Source: Paenibacillus contaminans (GTDB lineage Bacteria > Bacillota > Bacilli > Paenibacillales > NBRC-103111). Taken from it: a stretch of 64,000 nt of DNA. The stretch lies in NCBI RefSeq assembly GCF_003285015.1, contig NZ_QMFB01000010.1:148024-212023 (forward strand). The letters are read 5' to 3'. The position numbers were made by a program, and so were the translations under genes. Positions 8,942-17,015 of this stretch are shown in pieces. The stretch's first letter is position 1, and each line of letters starts with the position of its first letter. The notes under the pieces are model-generated. The model was not told the origin of the DNA. It worked only from the letters and a program-made list of their open reading frames with translations, and ran no database searches.

Positions 8942-10051
8942 ATGCAAGCTTTCGTCATTGCTTATTATGAAATTATCAATAGCTTCAGGCTGCGCTATTT
9001 TATTGTGATCATGTTTCTCATGCCGATGGTGTTTATTCTGATTCTCGGAAACGCGCTGTCGAGCGCATTCGTTTCCGGCGGTAATGCGGAACTTAAAGCG
9101 ATAAAAACCTTCGTTCTCGACGAAAGAGCGGAACGGAATCCGCCTTTTTCGAACGAAATCGAGCGGCAAACGGGGATCCGGCTGGAAAGCGTTCATTCGC
9201 GGGAGGAATTGTTTCAGAATGTGAAGAGCGATGCAGATGCAGTAGGGCTGATCGCATCAGACCGAGGCGAGGCGAAGGAAATCCTGTGGGAAATCGTGCC
9301 CGGGCGCAGCTTGGATTCGAACGCGGCGGTCGAGTCTTGGATTCGCGGATTCGCGGCTCAATTGGGTGCGATGAAGCTGGGCGAGGGAGCCCGCTCCGCC
9401 CCTGTACGCGAAGCGGAACAAATCGAGACGGTTAAACTTGACAAAGGCAGCTCCTATTCCGCGCTGGAATACTATTCCGCTTCGATGCTTATTATGACGC
9501 TTCTTTACACCGGCATGTCCACCTCGATCGGCATGGTGAAAAGCAGGCAAAGCCGGCTTCTTTCCAGGCTCGTTTCGATGCCGATTCCGAACAGCCGGAT
9601 CGTCTTAGGCTATTTTATCGGGAATACGCTGACAGCCGTCATACAAGCGGTTTTTCTTATCACCGGCACGAGCTTGTTGTACGGCGTCGACTGGGGGGAT
9701 AGTCCGCTCGTTCTGACGATCATTTGTGCGTTAACGATTGTCAGCTCCATCAGCTTGGGCGTGGTCGTAGGGCTTCTGGCCAAAAAAACGTCGCACGTCA
9801 TCGTTTTTTTTCAAGCGCTGATCGTTACGATGATGTTCGTAAGCGGCGGTTATAGTCCGATAATGGGTGCGCTGGGCGAGAAGATCGGACCGTGGACGCT
9901 GAACTATTGGGCGTTCCAGCCCATTTTGCACATGATGTCGGACGGAGAGCTGTATTTGATGGCTGAGCATATGACAGTGCTTGGCGCGATTGCGATTACG
10001 CTCGGTCTGTCGGCGTTTACGATATACCGGAAGGCGGGTTTCTATGAATAG
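8942..10051 (+). CDS. ABC-2 type permease, first subunit
   Basis: A 369-residue membrane protein. One transmembrane helix lies near residues 18-40, a large extracytoplasmic domain of ~150 residues follows, and five or six helices fill the C-terminal half (for example LIMTLLYTGMSTSIGMV). This is the YhgE/DrrB-like permease layout. I chose the ATG at 8942 because GGAGGAG lies five bases upstream; a longer frame upstream lacks such a site. Its last 8 bases overlap the next permease gene, so the two are probably translated in a coupled way into a heterodimeric membrane unit. Confidence 0.88.
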   Translation: MQAFVIAYYEIINSFRLRYFIVIMFLMPMVFILILGNALSSAFVSGGNAELKAIKTFVLDERAERNPPFSNEIERQTGIRLESVHSREELFQNVKSDADAVGLIASDRGEAKEILWEIVPGRSLDSNAAVESWIRGFAAQLGAMKLGEGARSAPVREAEQIETVKLDKGSSYSALEYYSASMLIMTLLYTGMSTSIGMVKSRQSRLLSRLVSMPIPNSRIVLGYFIGNTLTAVIQAVFLITGTSLLYGVDWGDSPLVLTIICALTIVSSISLGVVVGLLAKKTSHVIVFFQALIVTMMFVSGGYSPIMGALGEKIGPWTLNYWAFQPILHMMSDGELYLMAEHMTVLGAIAITLGLSAFTIYRKAGFYE

Positions 10052-11195
10052 CCTCTTGATTGCGCAAAATTTGTTGAAAAGGACGATCGGCAGAAGGCGG
10101 GCTTGGCTTTATTCCCTGGTGCTGCCTCTGCTCGTCATGTCAGGGGTCATTTCCTTCACCGATTCAATCGAGCAGCGGGCGGTCATCGGCATCGTCAATG
10201 CGGACGGCGGAGAGCTGGGCGAACGGCTGCTTGCCGAGCTGAACGATCAGCCGGTTTATTCCTTCGAAGTGGCGGCAGACCGGCAGTCGCTTGAAGCATC
10301 TGTGCTTCGCGGGGACTATACCGCCGGAATGATTGTACCGGAGCGTTTCAGCGAGTCGTTAGTAAGCGGCGGCCAAGCGGGGCTTGTTTTTTTTACGGCG
10401 AACGAGAGCGGTTATACGAATGCATTTCGTTACAAAACCGAGCAAACGCTGGAAAAAATGCGAATGGCTTTGGAGGCGGCGCGACAAGGCGGGGCGGACG
10501 AAACGCAGCTTTCGGCGAAAGCGGACGAGGCGCTTCGTTCCGTACAGGCCTCCAACTATGTTAAGGTGAACGGCTCCGGGATGCAGCCGCACTTTAAAAT
10601 CGAGATGACGGCAGGCTTTTTGATCATGTTTCTGATGATGATGAATAACGGGCCGATTTCGATTATGACGGAGGACCGCAGAAACGGGACGTTCGAACGT
10701 ATTTTTGCCGCTCCCGTAAAATCCCGTGAAATCATCGCCGGACAATTCCTCGGCAGTTTGATGTACGGATCGATTTTGCTGATCGTTTTGCTGGCCGTTT
10801 CCTACATGCTGCCGGGTTTCGCTTTTGACACGGGCTTTTTGCAGCTGCTGCTCGTATTCGAATGTTTTTTGCTGGCATCGATCGGATTTTCGGGTGTGCT
10901 TGCCGCCGCTTTTGGCGATACTGGTACCAGGCAGGGAATCAATGCGCTGGCCATTATCCCGACCTGCATGCTGGGCGGCTGTTTTTGGCCGGTTGCGTTC
11001 ATGCCGGAATGGATGCAGAAGCTCGCTAACTTCGTTCCGCAAAAATGGGCGATTGACGCGGTCAAGCAGCTGTATGCGGGAGCGCAGCTAAGCGACGTAA
11101 TGCCGAATCTGACGATTCTTGTCTTATTCGGGGCCGTGATGCTGGCATTCGGTTCTTTCGTTTCGCAGCCCGTAAAGGCGCTTAGCGCGAAATAG
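10044..11195 (+). CDS. ABC-2 type permease, second subunit
   Basis: A 383-residue paralogue in layout of the preceding permease: an N-terminal helix (LYSLVLPLLVMSGVISF), an extracytoplasmic domain of ~150 residues, and C-terminal helices including GILAPCMLGGC-like packing around LAIIPTCMLGGCFWPVAF. The ATG at 10044 overlaps the preceding stop by 8 bases. With the ATPase at 7850 it forms a complete exporter. No strong terminator was found just after it. Confidence 0.87.
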   Translation: MNSLLIAQNLLKRTIGRRRAWLYSLVLPLLVMSGVISFTDSIEQRAVIGIVNADGGELGERLLAELNDQPVYSFEVAADRQSLEASVLRGDYTAGMIVPERFSESLVSGGQAGLVFFTANESGYTNAFRYKTEQTLEKMRMALEAARQGGADETQLSAKADEALRSVQASNYVKVNGSGMQPHFKIEMTAGFLIMFLMMMNNGPISIMTEDRRNGTFERIFAAPVKSREIIAGQFLGSLMYGSILLIVLLAVSYMLPGFAFDTGFLQLLLVFECFLLASIGFSGVLAAAFGDTGTRQGINALAIIPTCMLGGCFWPVAFMPEWMQKLANFVPQKWAIDAVKQLYAGAQLSDVMPNLTILVLFGAVMLAFGSFVSQPVKALSAK

Positions 11196-11376
11196 CGGGC
11201 GAGACGGCTTGTCAAAACTTGCCGACAAAAAAATGAGTCAGTCCTTACCCTCTAAATAGTCAATAATCCAAGTTGCTAAAACATATAAATCATAATAAGA
11301 TATTAGTAAGCCGCTAAGTTGTCTGAACATTCAGTCAAAAGCCGGAGTGTCTAGCAACAGTAAGGAGGGGATGGCC

Positions 11377-11973
11377 GTGAGCAAAAGCCATGAGGTGGAA
11401 TATTGCAACTTGGAGTTACGGTTCGATCGTCGGCTTATCCGTCAATTTATCAAAACACTTATTCAAGAAGGCTTTTCGCTCTACTGGAATGAAAGCGAGC
11501 AGCATTTCATCATCTCCGTTCGGACGGGTCGGAAGCTTGTGAAGCTCCGTTTTCAGCGGATCGGCGACCGTTACAAAATCGTCGGAAACTATTCATTCAG
11601 AGACGAAAAGCTCACGGAATTGATGGAGAAAATGATCAATGACACAAGGGGCCACGCAGTCGTCAAACGTTTTCGCGACAGGCAAATCGTCATCGAGAAC
11701 ATCATGTTCGGGGAAATCACGAGGCTGGTCGAAATATCAGGGGTCGAACACAAAATCATATTCCAAAGGGAACCGGTGGTGACCACAGAGGAAATGATCC
11801 AGGCGATGAAATCGAAGCGAATCGAAGAGCGAATTCCTGTGCTGCGTTTGGAGCTTGATTATGAACTCGCCTCGCTGTACGATGCGATTCAGAACGGCGA
11901 TCGCGATCAAATCGAGCGCTGCAAAAACAAGCTTTCCGAGCTTCGCCAAGAAATGCTCACCATGGAGGTATAA
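11377..11973 (+). CDS. Conserved-looking soluble protein of unknown function
   Basis: A 198-residue protein with no signal peptide or membrane segment. The first ~125 residues are rich in alternating beta-type sequence (YKIVGNYSFRDEKL, RQIVIENIMFGEITRLVEIS), and the C-terminus is a charged helix (about residues 150-198). I chose the GTG at 11377 because AAGGAGG lies eight bases upstream; an ATG two codons earlier is too close to that site. I do not recognise a characterised family. It stands alone between the exporter operon and a LacI regulator. Confidence 0.65.
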   Translation: MSKSHEVEYCNLELRFDRRLIRQFIKTLIQEGFSLYWNESEQHFIISVRTGRKLVKLRFQRIGDRYKIVGNYSFRDEKLTELMEKMINDTRGHAVVKRFRDRQIVIENIMFGEITRLVEISGVEHKIIFQREPVVTTEEMIQAMKSKRIEERIPVLRLELDYELASLYDAIQNGDRDQIERCKNKLSELRQEMLTMEV

Positions 11974-12119
11974 GGCGCAAGATGAAAATGGGGATAGGTT
12001 AGAGCTCCTTCGCAGGCAAGCGGACGGGGCTCTTTTGCGTCCCCGGCGTACATTCGCCGTTCGCTCCGTTTCCCGGAAACGCGACTCGTTCTATGGGGAA
12101 AAAGAAGCTATCATCCATA

Positions 12120-12148
12120 TTGTTAACGTGTGCGAAATAAGGTATGAT
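12120..12148 (+). promoter_or_regulatory. SigA-type promoter of the LacI regulator gene
   Basis: TTGTTA (12120-12125), 17-base spacer, TATGAT (12143-12148), 22 bases before the start codon of the regulator. Confidence 0.75.
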
Positions 12149-12150
12149 AA

Positions 12151-12166
12151 AGGCCAGAGGTGGCCT
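12151..12166 (+). promoter_or_regulatory. Small hairpin holding the ribosome binding site in its loop
   Basis: AGGCCA-GAGG-TGGCCT forms a 6-bp stem whose loop is the Shine-Dalgarno core of the LacI-family gene starting at 12170. It may tune translation or be chance. Confidence 0.4.
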
Positions 12167-12169
12167 TTT

Positions 12170-13174
12170 ATGAACGTAACGATCAAAGATATCGCCAAAA
12201 AAGCCGGCGTATCGCATACGACCGTTTCCAGGGCGCTCAACGACAGTCCGTTAATCAACCCGGAGACGAAAGAGCGCATTAAAGAGATTGCCGATCAAAT
12301 GAATTACACGCCGAACTTCAGCGCCAAAAGCCTGGTGCTCGACCGTTCCTACAATTTGGGTCTCTTCTTCTCGACCTTGGACAAGGGGACATCGCCGAAC
12401 TTTTTCTACGAAACGGTTCGCGGCGTCAACAATACGATCAAGGATAAATACAACTTGATCGTCCGCGGGATCGACGATTACGAGCGGTACGACAGGATCA
12501 CGAATAAAAGATTCGACGGCATTATCGTCATGAGCCAAAGCGAACGGGACGATGCGTTCATCGCTTATTTGCTCGACAAGCGCATTCCGCACGTCGTGTT
12601 GAACAGGCATACCGGGAACGCCGCCGTCATGAATATTTTGTCGGACGACCAGCAAGGCGCGTACAGGCTGGTCGAGTATTTGGTCGCACAAGGCCACAAG
12701 CGGATCGCGACGATCGAGGGCAGAGAAGGGTTCAAATCCACGCAGCAGCGGATGGAAGGCTGCCTGCGGGCGCTCGGGAAGCACGGCGTGGAGCTGCTGC
12801 CGCAGCTGAGGGAGCAGGGAAGCTACGACGTGGAGAGCGGTTACGCCGCGATGCGCAAGCTGCTCGGCAACCGGGAGCTGCCTACGGCCGTATTTTGCTT
12901 CAACGACGACATGGCGGTCGGCGCGATGAAAGCGATCGCGGAGCGGGGGTTACGCGTTCCGCAGGACATCTCGATCGTCGGCTTCGACGATAACATGTTT
13001 TCGGGCTTCGTTTCGCCCGCGCTGACTACGGTCAAGCGGCCGATCGAGCAAATCAGCCGCAAAGGGGCGGAAACGCTGCTTGAGATGATCGAAAAAAAGG
13101 AAACACTAAACCCGGAAACGATTTATTTGCATACGGAGCTCGTTCTCCGCGAATCGGTAGACCGGCCGAGGTAA
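12170..13174 (+). CDS. LacI family regulator of the sugar-acid operon
   Basis: A 334-residue repressor. The N-terminal helix-turn-helix (IKDIAKKAGVSHTTVSRAL) and hinge are followed by a periplasmic-binding-protein-like ligand domain (CFNDDMAVGAMKAIAERGL, SIVGFDDNMFSG). An open frame extends far upstream, but the ATG at 12170 gives the canonical LacI N-terminus, lies 22 bases after a good promoter and has GAGGTGG upstream. Only 62 bases separate it from the LarA-like gene, so it may be co-transcribed with the operon and regulate it in response to a sugar acid. Confidence 0.9.
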   Translation: MNVTIKDIAKKAGVSHTTVSRALNDSPLINPETKERIKEIADQMNYTPNFSAKSLVLDRSYNLGLFFSTLDKGTSPNFFYETVRGVNNTIKDKYNLIVRGIDDYERYDRITNKRFDGIIVMSQSERDDAFIAYLLDKRIPHVVLNRHTGNAAVMNILSDDQQGAYRLVEYLVAQGHKRIATIEGREGFKSTQQRMEGCLRALGKHGVELLPQLREQGSYDVESGYAAMRKLLGNRELPTAVFCFNDDMAVGAMKAIAERGLRVPQDISIVGFDDNMFSGFVSPALTTVKRPIEQISRKGAETLLEMIEKKETLNPETIYLHTELVLRESVDRPR

Positions 13175-13236
13175 CGCCTCCGCATAGCGGACAGCGCTGC
13201 CAACATTCGAACAGAGGAACAGGAAGGGGATAAACC

Positions 13237-14505
13237 ATGAGTATTCTTCGCAAGCTGCTTGATGATATTCCGATACCGCAAATGATCCGGATCCGCCAAA
13301 AATTCGACGCGACCGTTATCGAGGATCCGGTCGCCGTGCTGGAGGCGGAGCTTCGCAAGCCGGGCGCCGTCGATTCGCTTAAGCCGGGCCAGCAGGTTGC
13401 GGTCGCCGTCGGCAGCCGCGGCGTAGCGAATATCGCCGCGCTGACGAAAGCGCTGATCGATGCCGTCAAGGAGGCGGGCGCGCATCCGTTCATCGTTCCG
13501 TGCATGGGCAGCCACGGCGGCGCGACGGCGGAAGGGCAGACGGAGGTGCTTCATCATCTTGGAGTCAGCGAAGAGACGATGGGGTGCCCGATCCGTTCCT
13601 CGATGGATGTCGTTCAGATCGATCAGCTTCCGAACGGCCTTCCTGTTTACGTCGACCGGATCGCTTCTGAAGCCGACGCGATCGTCGTCATCAATCGCGT
13701 GAAGCCGCATACGGCCTTCCGCGGCACGATCGAGAGCGGCATCATGAAGATGATTGCCATCGGTCTCGGCAAGCAGAAAGGCGCGGAAGCGTGCCATCAG
13801 CTCGGCTTCAAGTATATGGCGGAAAATGTGCCGGCCATGGCGAAGCTGATGATCGATAAGCTTCCGATCAAATTCGGCGTCGCTCTCGTCGAGAACGCGT
13901 ACGATGAAACATGCCGCGTCGAGGTGCTGCCCGCGGGCGAGATCGAGGAACGCGAGCCGGCGCTGCTGGAGGAGGCGAAATCCCGCCTGCCGAAAATTTT
14001 GTTCGACCAGATCGATGTGCTCGTCATCGACTACATCGGCAAAAACATTAGCGGGGACGGGATGGATCCGAACGTAACCGGACGTTACCCTACGCCGTAT
14101 GCGCATGGCGGTCCCGATGTGTCCAAGATGGTCGTGCTCGACCTGACGCCGGAAACGAAAGGCAATGCCAACGGCGTCGGAACGGCCGATTTTACGACGC
14201 AGCGGCTGGTGGATCAAACGAATCTCGACGCGACATACGCTAACGGCTTGACGTCTACGGTGTGCGCGCCGACCAAAATCGCCACGACGCTGGAAAATCA
14301 GCAGTATGCGATCAAAGCCGCGGTGAAAACGTGCAATATTTTGGATTATACGACCTGCAAGATGGTGCGCATCCAAGATACGCTGCATCTCGGCGAGATC
14401 GAAATTTCGGTTAATTTGCTTGAAGAAGCTCGGCAGCATCCGGATATTGAAATATTGACGGAGCCGTATGATTTGATTTTCGACAGCGAGGGGAACTTGT
14501 TTTGA
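13237..14505 (+). CDS. LarA-like (DUF2088) protein, candidate Ni-pincer sugar-acid epimerase
   Basis: A 422-residue protein of the lactate racemase (LarA, DUF2088) superfamily. Key blocks are CMGSHGGATAEGQ near residue 90 and INRVKPHTAFRGTIESGIMK near 155-175, the region where LarA carries the His and Lys that hold the nickel pincer cofactor. Established knowledge: LarA homologues include racemases and epimerases of several 2-hydroxy acids, one of them acting on D-gluconate at C2. Here the gene overlaps a gluconokinase and lies with 6-phosphogluconate dehydrogenase and a mannonate-reductase-like SDR, so gluconate/mannonate epimerisation is the inferred role. The cofactor genes larB, larC and larE are not in this window. 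GGAAGGGG precedes the ATG. Confidence 0.72.
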   Translation: MSILRKLLDDIPIPQMIRIRQKFDATVIEDPVAVLEAELRKPGAVDSLKPGQQVAVAVGSRGVANIAALTKALIDAVKEAGAHPFIVPCMGSHGGATAEGQTEVLHHLGVSEETMGCPIRSSMDVVQIDQLPNGLPVYVDRIASEADAIVVINRVKPHTAFRGTIESGIMKMIAIGLGKQKGAEACHQLGFKYMAENVPAMAKLMIDKLPIKFGVALVENAYDETCRVEVLPAGEIEEREPALLEEAKSRLPKILFDQIDVLVIDYIGKNISGDGMDPNVTGRYPTPYAHGGPDVSKMVVLDLTPETKGNANGVGTADFTTQRLVDQTNLDATYANGLTSTVCAPTKIATTLENQQYAIKAAVKTCNILDYTTCKMVRIQDTLHLGEIEISVNLLEEARQHPDIEILTEPYDLIFDSEGNLF

Positions 14506-16064
14506 GCAGCAGCGCCGCGACTAAACCATATATCATAGCCGCCGATATCGGCACGACAAGCACGAAAACGCTCGTCATCGACCGCGGAGGCGCCGTTATC
14601 GCCTCGAACTCGATCGAATACCCGCTGCATACACCGAGACCGGATTTTGCGGAGCAAAACCCGCTCGAGCTGTTTCAAGCGGTCGTTCGGGGCATCCGCG
14701 ATGTGATCGCCAAATCGGGTATTGCCGCACGCGAGGTGTTGTGCGTCTCGTTCAGCTCCGCGATGCACAGCCTGATTGCCGTAGACCGCAGCAACGAGCC
14801 GCTGACGGCGTGCATCACTTGGGCGGATAACCGCAGCGTCGGTTATGCGGACAAGCTGCGCGGCACGCCTGAGGGTCAGCGGATATACTTGGCTACCGGC
14901 ACACCGATCCACCCGATGTCGCCGCTCAGCAAGCTGATGTGGATGCGGGAGCAAACGCCGGATATTTTCGAGAAGGCTTATAAGTTTATCGGAATCAAGG
15001 AATTTGTTTTTGCGAAGCTGTTCGGACGGTATGTGATCGATTATTCGCTGGCGAGCGCGACAGGACTGTTCAATCTGGCCGATTTGGCATGGGACGAATA
15101 CTCCCTAGCGACCGCGGGGATTACGGCGGACCGGCTGTCCGAGCCGGTGCCGGCGACTTACCGGCTTGAGGGCATGGATGCCGGTTATGCGGCTGAGATG
15201 GGACTCGAAGCAGGGACGCCGTTCATTGCCGGAGCCTCCGACGGCGTGCTCGCCAATCTCGGAGTCGGCGCTTTCGAAGAAGGCGTGTATGCGGTAACGA
15301 TCGGGACGAGCGGGGCAGTGCGCGGCATCGTCCGCAAGCCGCTTACCGATCCGAAGGGCCGGTTGTTCTGTTATTCGCTTCATGACGACTTGTGGGTGGT
15401 CGGCGGGCCGATCAACAATGGCGGAATTATGTTCCGCTGGGTGCGCGACGAGCTTGCAACCCTGGAAGCGGAAGAGGGGCGCAGGCGCGGCATGGATCCG
15501 TACGATTACTTGACCGAGCTTGCCGCAGAAGTGGCTGCGGGCTCAGACGGCCTGTTGTTTTTGCCGCTGCTGGCAGGGGAACGGGCGCCGCATTGGAACG
15601 CGAATGCGCGCGGCGTTTTTTTCGGATTGTCGCTTTATCACCAGAAGAAGCATATGATCCGCGCCGTTCTGGAAGGCGTCATCTACCGGATTCATTCCGT
15701 CGGTACGGCGCTGGAGGAGCTAGGCGGTCCGACGAAGGAGATCCGCGCTTCGGGGGGCTTCGCACGGTCGCCGTTCTGGCGGCAGATGATGGCGGACGTG
15801 CTCGGAACGGACGTAACGGTTCCCGACTCGATCGAAAGCTCGGGACTAGGCGCGGCCCAGATCGGTCTGGTTGCGATGGGAGAGGCCAAAGATTTCTCCG
15901 GTATTCACGAATGGGTGCGCTCGTCGCACCGTCATATAACGGATCGGGCGAACTATGCGACATATCGGGAATTGACACCTATTTATTCGCGCGTGTATCA
16001 TCAGTTAAAGCACGAGTTCGACGCGATCGCCGCATTTCAGAGCAAGCTTCACAAAGAAAAGTAA
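14502..16064 (+). CDS. gntK: Gluconokinase, FGGY family
   Basis: A 520-residue carbohydrate kinase that phosphorylates gluconate (or a close sugar acid) to the 6-phosphate using ATP. The FGGY fold is clear: the phosphate 1 loop DIGTTSTKTLV near residue 15, SFSSAMHSLIAVD, the catalytic-Asp region ITWADNRS, IGTSGAVRG, and the adenosine segment ASGGFARSPFWRQMMADVLG. The start is TTG at 14502, overlapping the stop of the preceding gene by four bases, with GAGGGG eight bases upstream. Overlap and context with gnd make gluconate more likely than xylulose or glycerol. Confidence 0.88.
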   Translation: MSSSAATKPYIIAADIGTTSTKTLVIDRGGAVIASNSIEYPLHTPRPDFAEQNPLELFQAVVRGIRDVIAKSGIAAREVLCVSFSSAMHSLIAVDRSNEPLTACITWADNRSVGYADKLRGTPEGQRIYLATGTPIHPMSPLSKLMWMREQTPDIFEKAYKFIGIKEFVFAKLFGRYVIDYSLASATGLFNLADLAWDEYSLATAGITADRLSEPVPATYRLEGMDAGYAAEMGLEAGTPFIAGASDGVLANLGVGAFEEGVYAVTIGTSGAVRGIVRKPLTDPKGRLFCYSLHDDLWVVGGPINNGGIMFRWVRDELATLEAEEGRRRGMDPYDYLTELAAEVAAGSDGLLFLPLLAGERAPHWNANARGVFFGLSLYHQKKHMIRAVLEGVIYRIHSVGTALEELGGPTKEIRASGGFARSPFWRQMMADVLGTDVTVPDSIESSGLGAAQIGLVAMGEAKDFSGIHEWVRSSHRHITDRANYATYRELTPIYSRVYHQLKHEFDAIAAFQSKLHKEK

Positions 16065-16217
16065 TGTGGAGAAGGATTCAAACTCCCTATTTTACGCGTT
16101 ATGCCGGGATGTTTCGGCCCATATTGCAGGAACCTCTGTACGCAGATTACGTGCTTTAAGGAACGCGGGTAGCGGAAGCCGTCTTATTCATACCTTATAT
16201 ACTTGGAGGTTAACGAC

Positions 16218-16985
16218 ATGAATTTGTTTGATCTGACAGGCAAAACGGCGGTAATTATCGGGGGCAACAGCACATTGGGCGGAACGATGGCCGTTGCGCT
16301 CGGGGGCCATGGCGCCGATGTGGCGATCGTCGGTCGCAATCAGGAAAAGTGCGAAGAAGTGTGCAAACGAATCGAAGAAGCGGGGGGCAAAGCGAAAAGT
16401 TTTGCTGCCGACGCAACCAGTGAGGACGATCTGCGGAGAGTGCTCGACGAAGTGCTGGCATGGACCGGCCGCGTGGACGTGCTCATGAATTGTCCGGGCA
16501 AAAACAGCCCGACGCCGTTTTTCGAGCTTACCATGGAAGAATGGGATTCGATCATGGAAGTAAATTTGAAGGGCGTCGTGCTTGCTTGTCAGATTTTCGG
16601 GAAACATATGGTGGACAAAGGGGAAGGCGGAAGCATCATCAACATTTCGTCCGTATCGTCGGATCCGCCGCTTTCGCGCGTGTTTACATATTCCGCTTCC
16701 AAAGCTGCTGTAAACAACGTTACGATGTTCCTCGCACGCGAATTTGCGCCTGCGCGCGTTCGCGTCAACGCGATTATTCCAGGCTTTTTCCCGGCCGAGC
16801 AAAACCGCAAAATATTGTCTCCTGAACGCATCGAGTCGATCATGCGCCACACGCCGATGAACCGTTTCGGGGAAGCGGACGAGCTTCAAGGGGCAGCCGT
16901 GTTCCTTGCCTCGGACAAGGCGTCCAGCTTTGTAACCGGCGCGCTGATCCGCGTAGACGGCGGCTTCGGTTCGATGACGATTTAA
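16218..16985 (+). CDS. SDR family oxidoreductase, mannonate/fructuronate-type
   Basis: A 255-residue NAD(P)-dependent dehydrogenase. It has the Rossmann glycine motif in a variant form (IGGNSTLGG instead of TGxxxGIG), the NCPG block in place of NNAG, ISSVSS, and the catalytic YSASK. This set resembles the UxuB/YjmF branch that interconverts mannonate and fructuronate, which suits a sugar-acid operon. The ATG at 16218 has GGAGG upstream. The 153 bases between gntK and this gene hold no recognisable terminator or gene. Confidence 0.8.
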   Translation: MNLFDLTGKTAVIIGGNSTLGGTMAVALGGHGADVAIVGRNQEKCEEVCKRIEEAGGKAKSFAADATSEDDLRRVLDEVLAWTGRVDVLMNCPGKNSPTPFFELTMEEWDSIMEVNLKGVVLACQIFGKHMVDKGEGGSIINISSVSSDPPLSRVFTYSASKAAVNNVTMFLAREFAPARVRVNAIIPGFFPAEQNRKILSPERIESIMRHTPMNRFGEADELQGAAVFLASDKASSFVTGALIRVDGGFGSMTI

Positions 16986-17015
16986 CATTTCAGCAAGGAA
17001 AGGACTGTTCCACCA

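Noticed and set aside
11855..12169. N-terminal extension of the LacI regulator
   Set aside because: The upstream codons overlap the previous gene and cross a good promoter. The family N-terminus begins at 12170.
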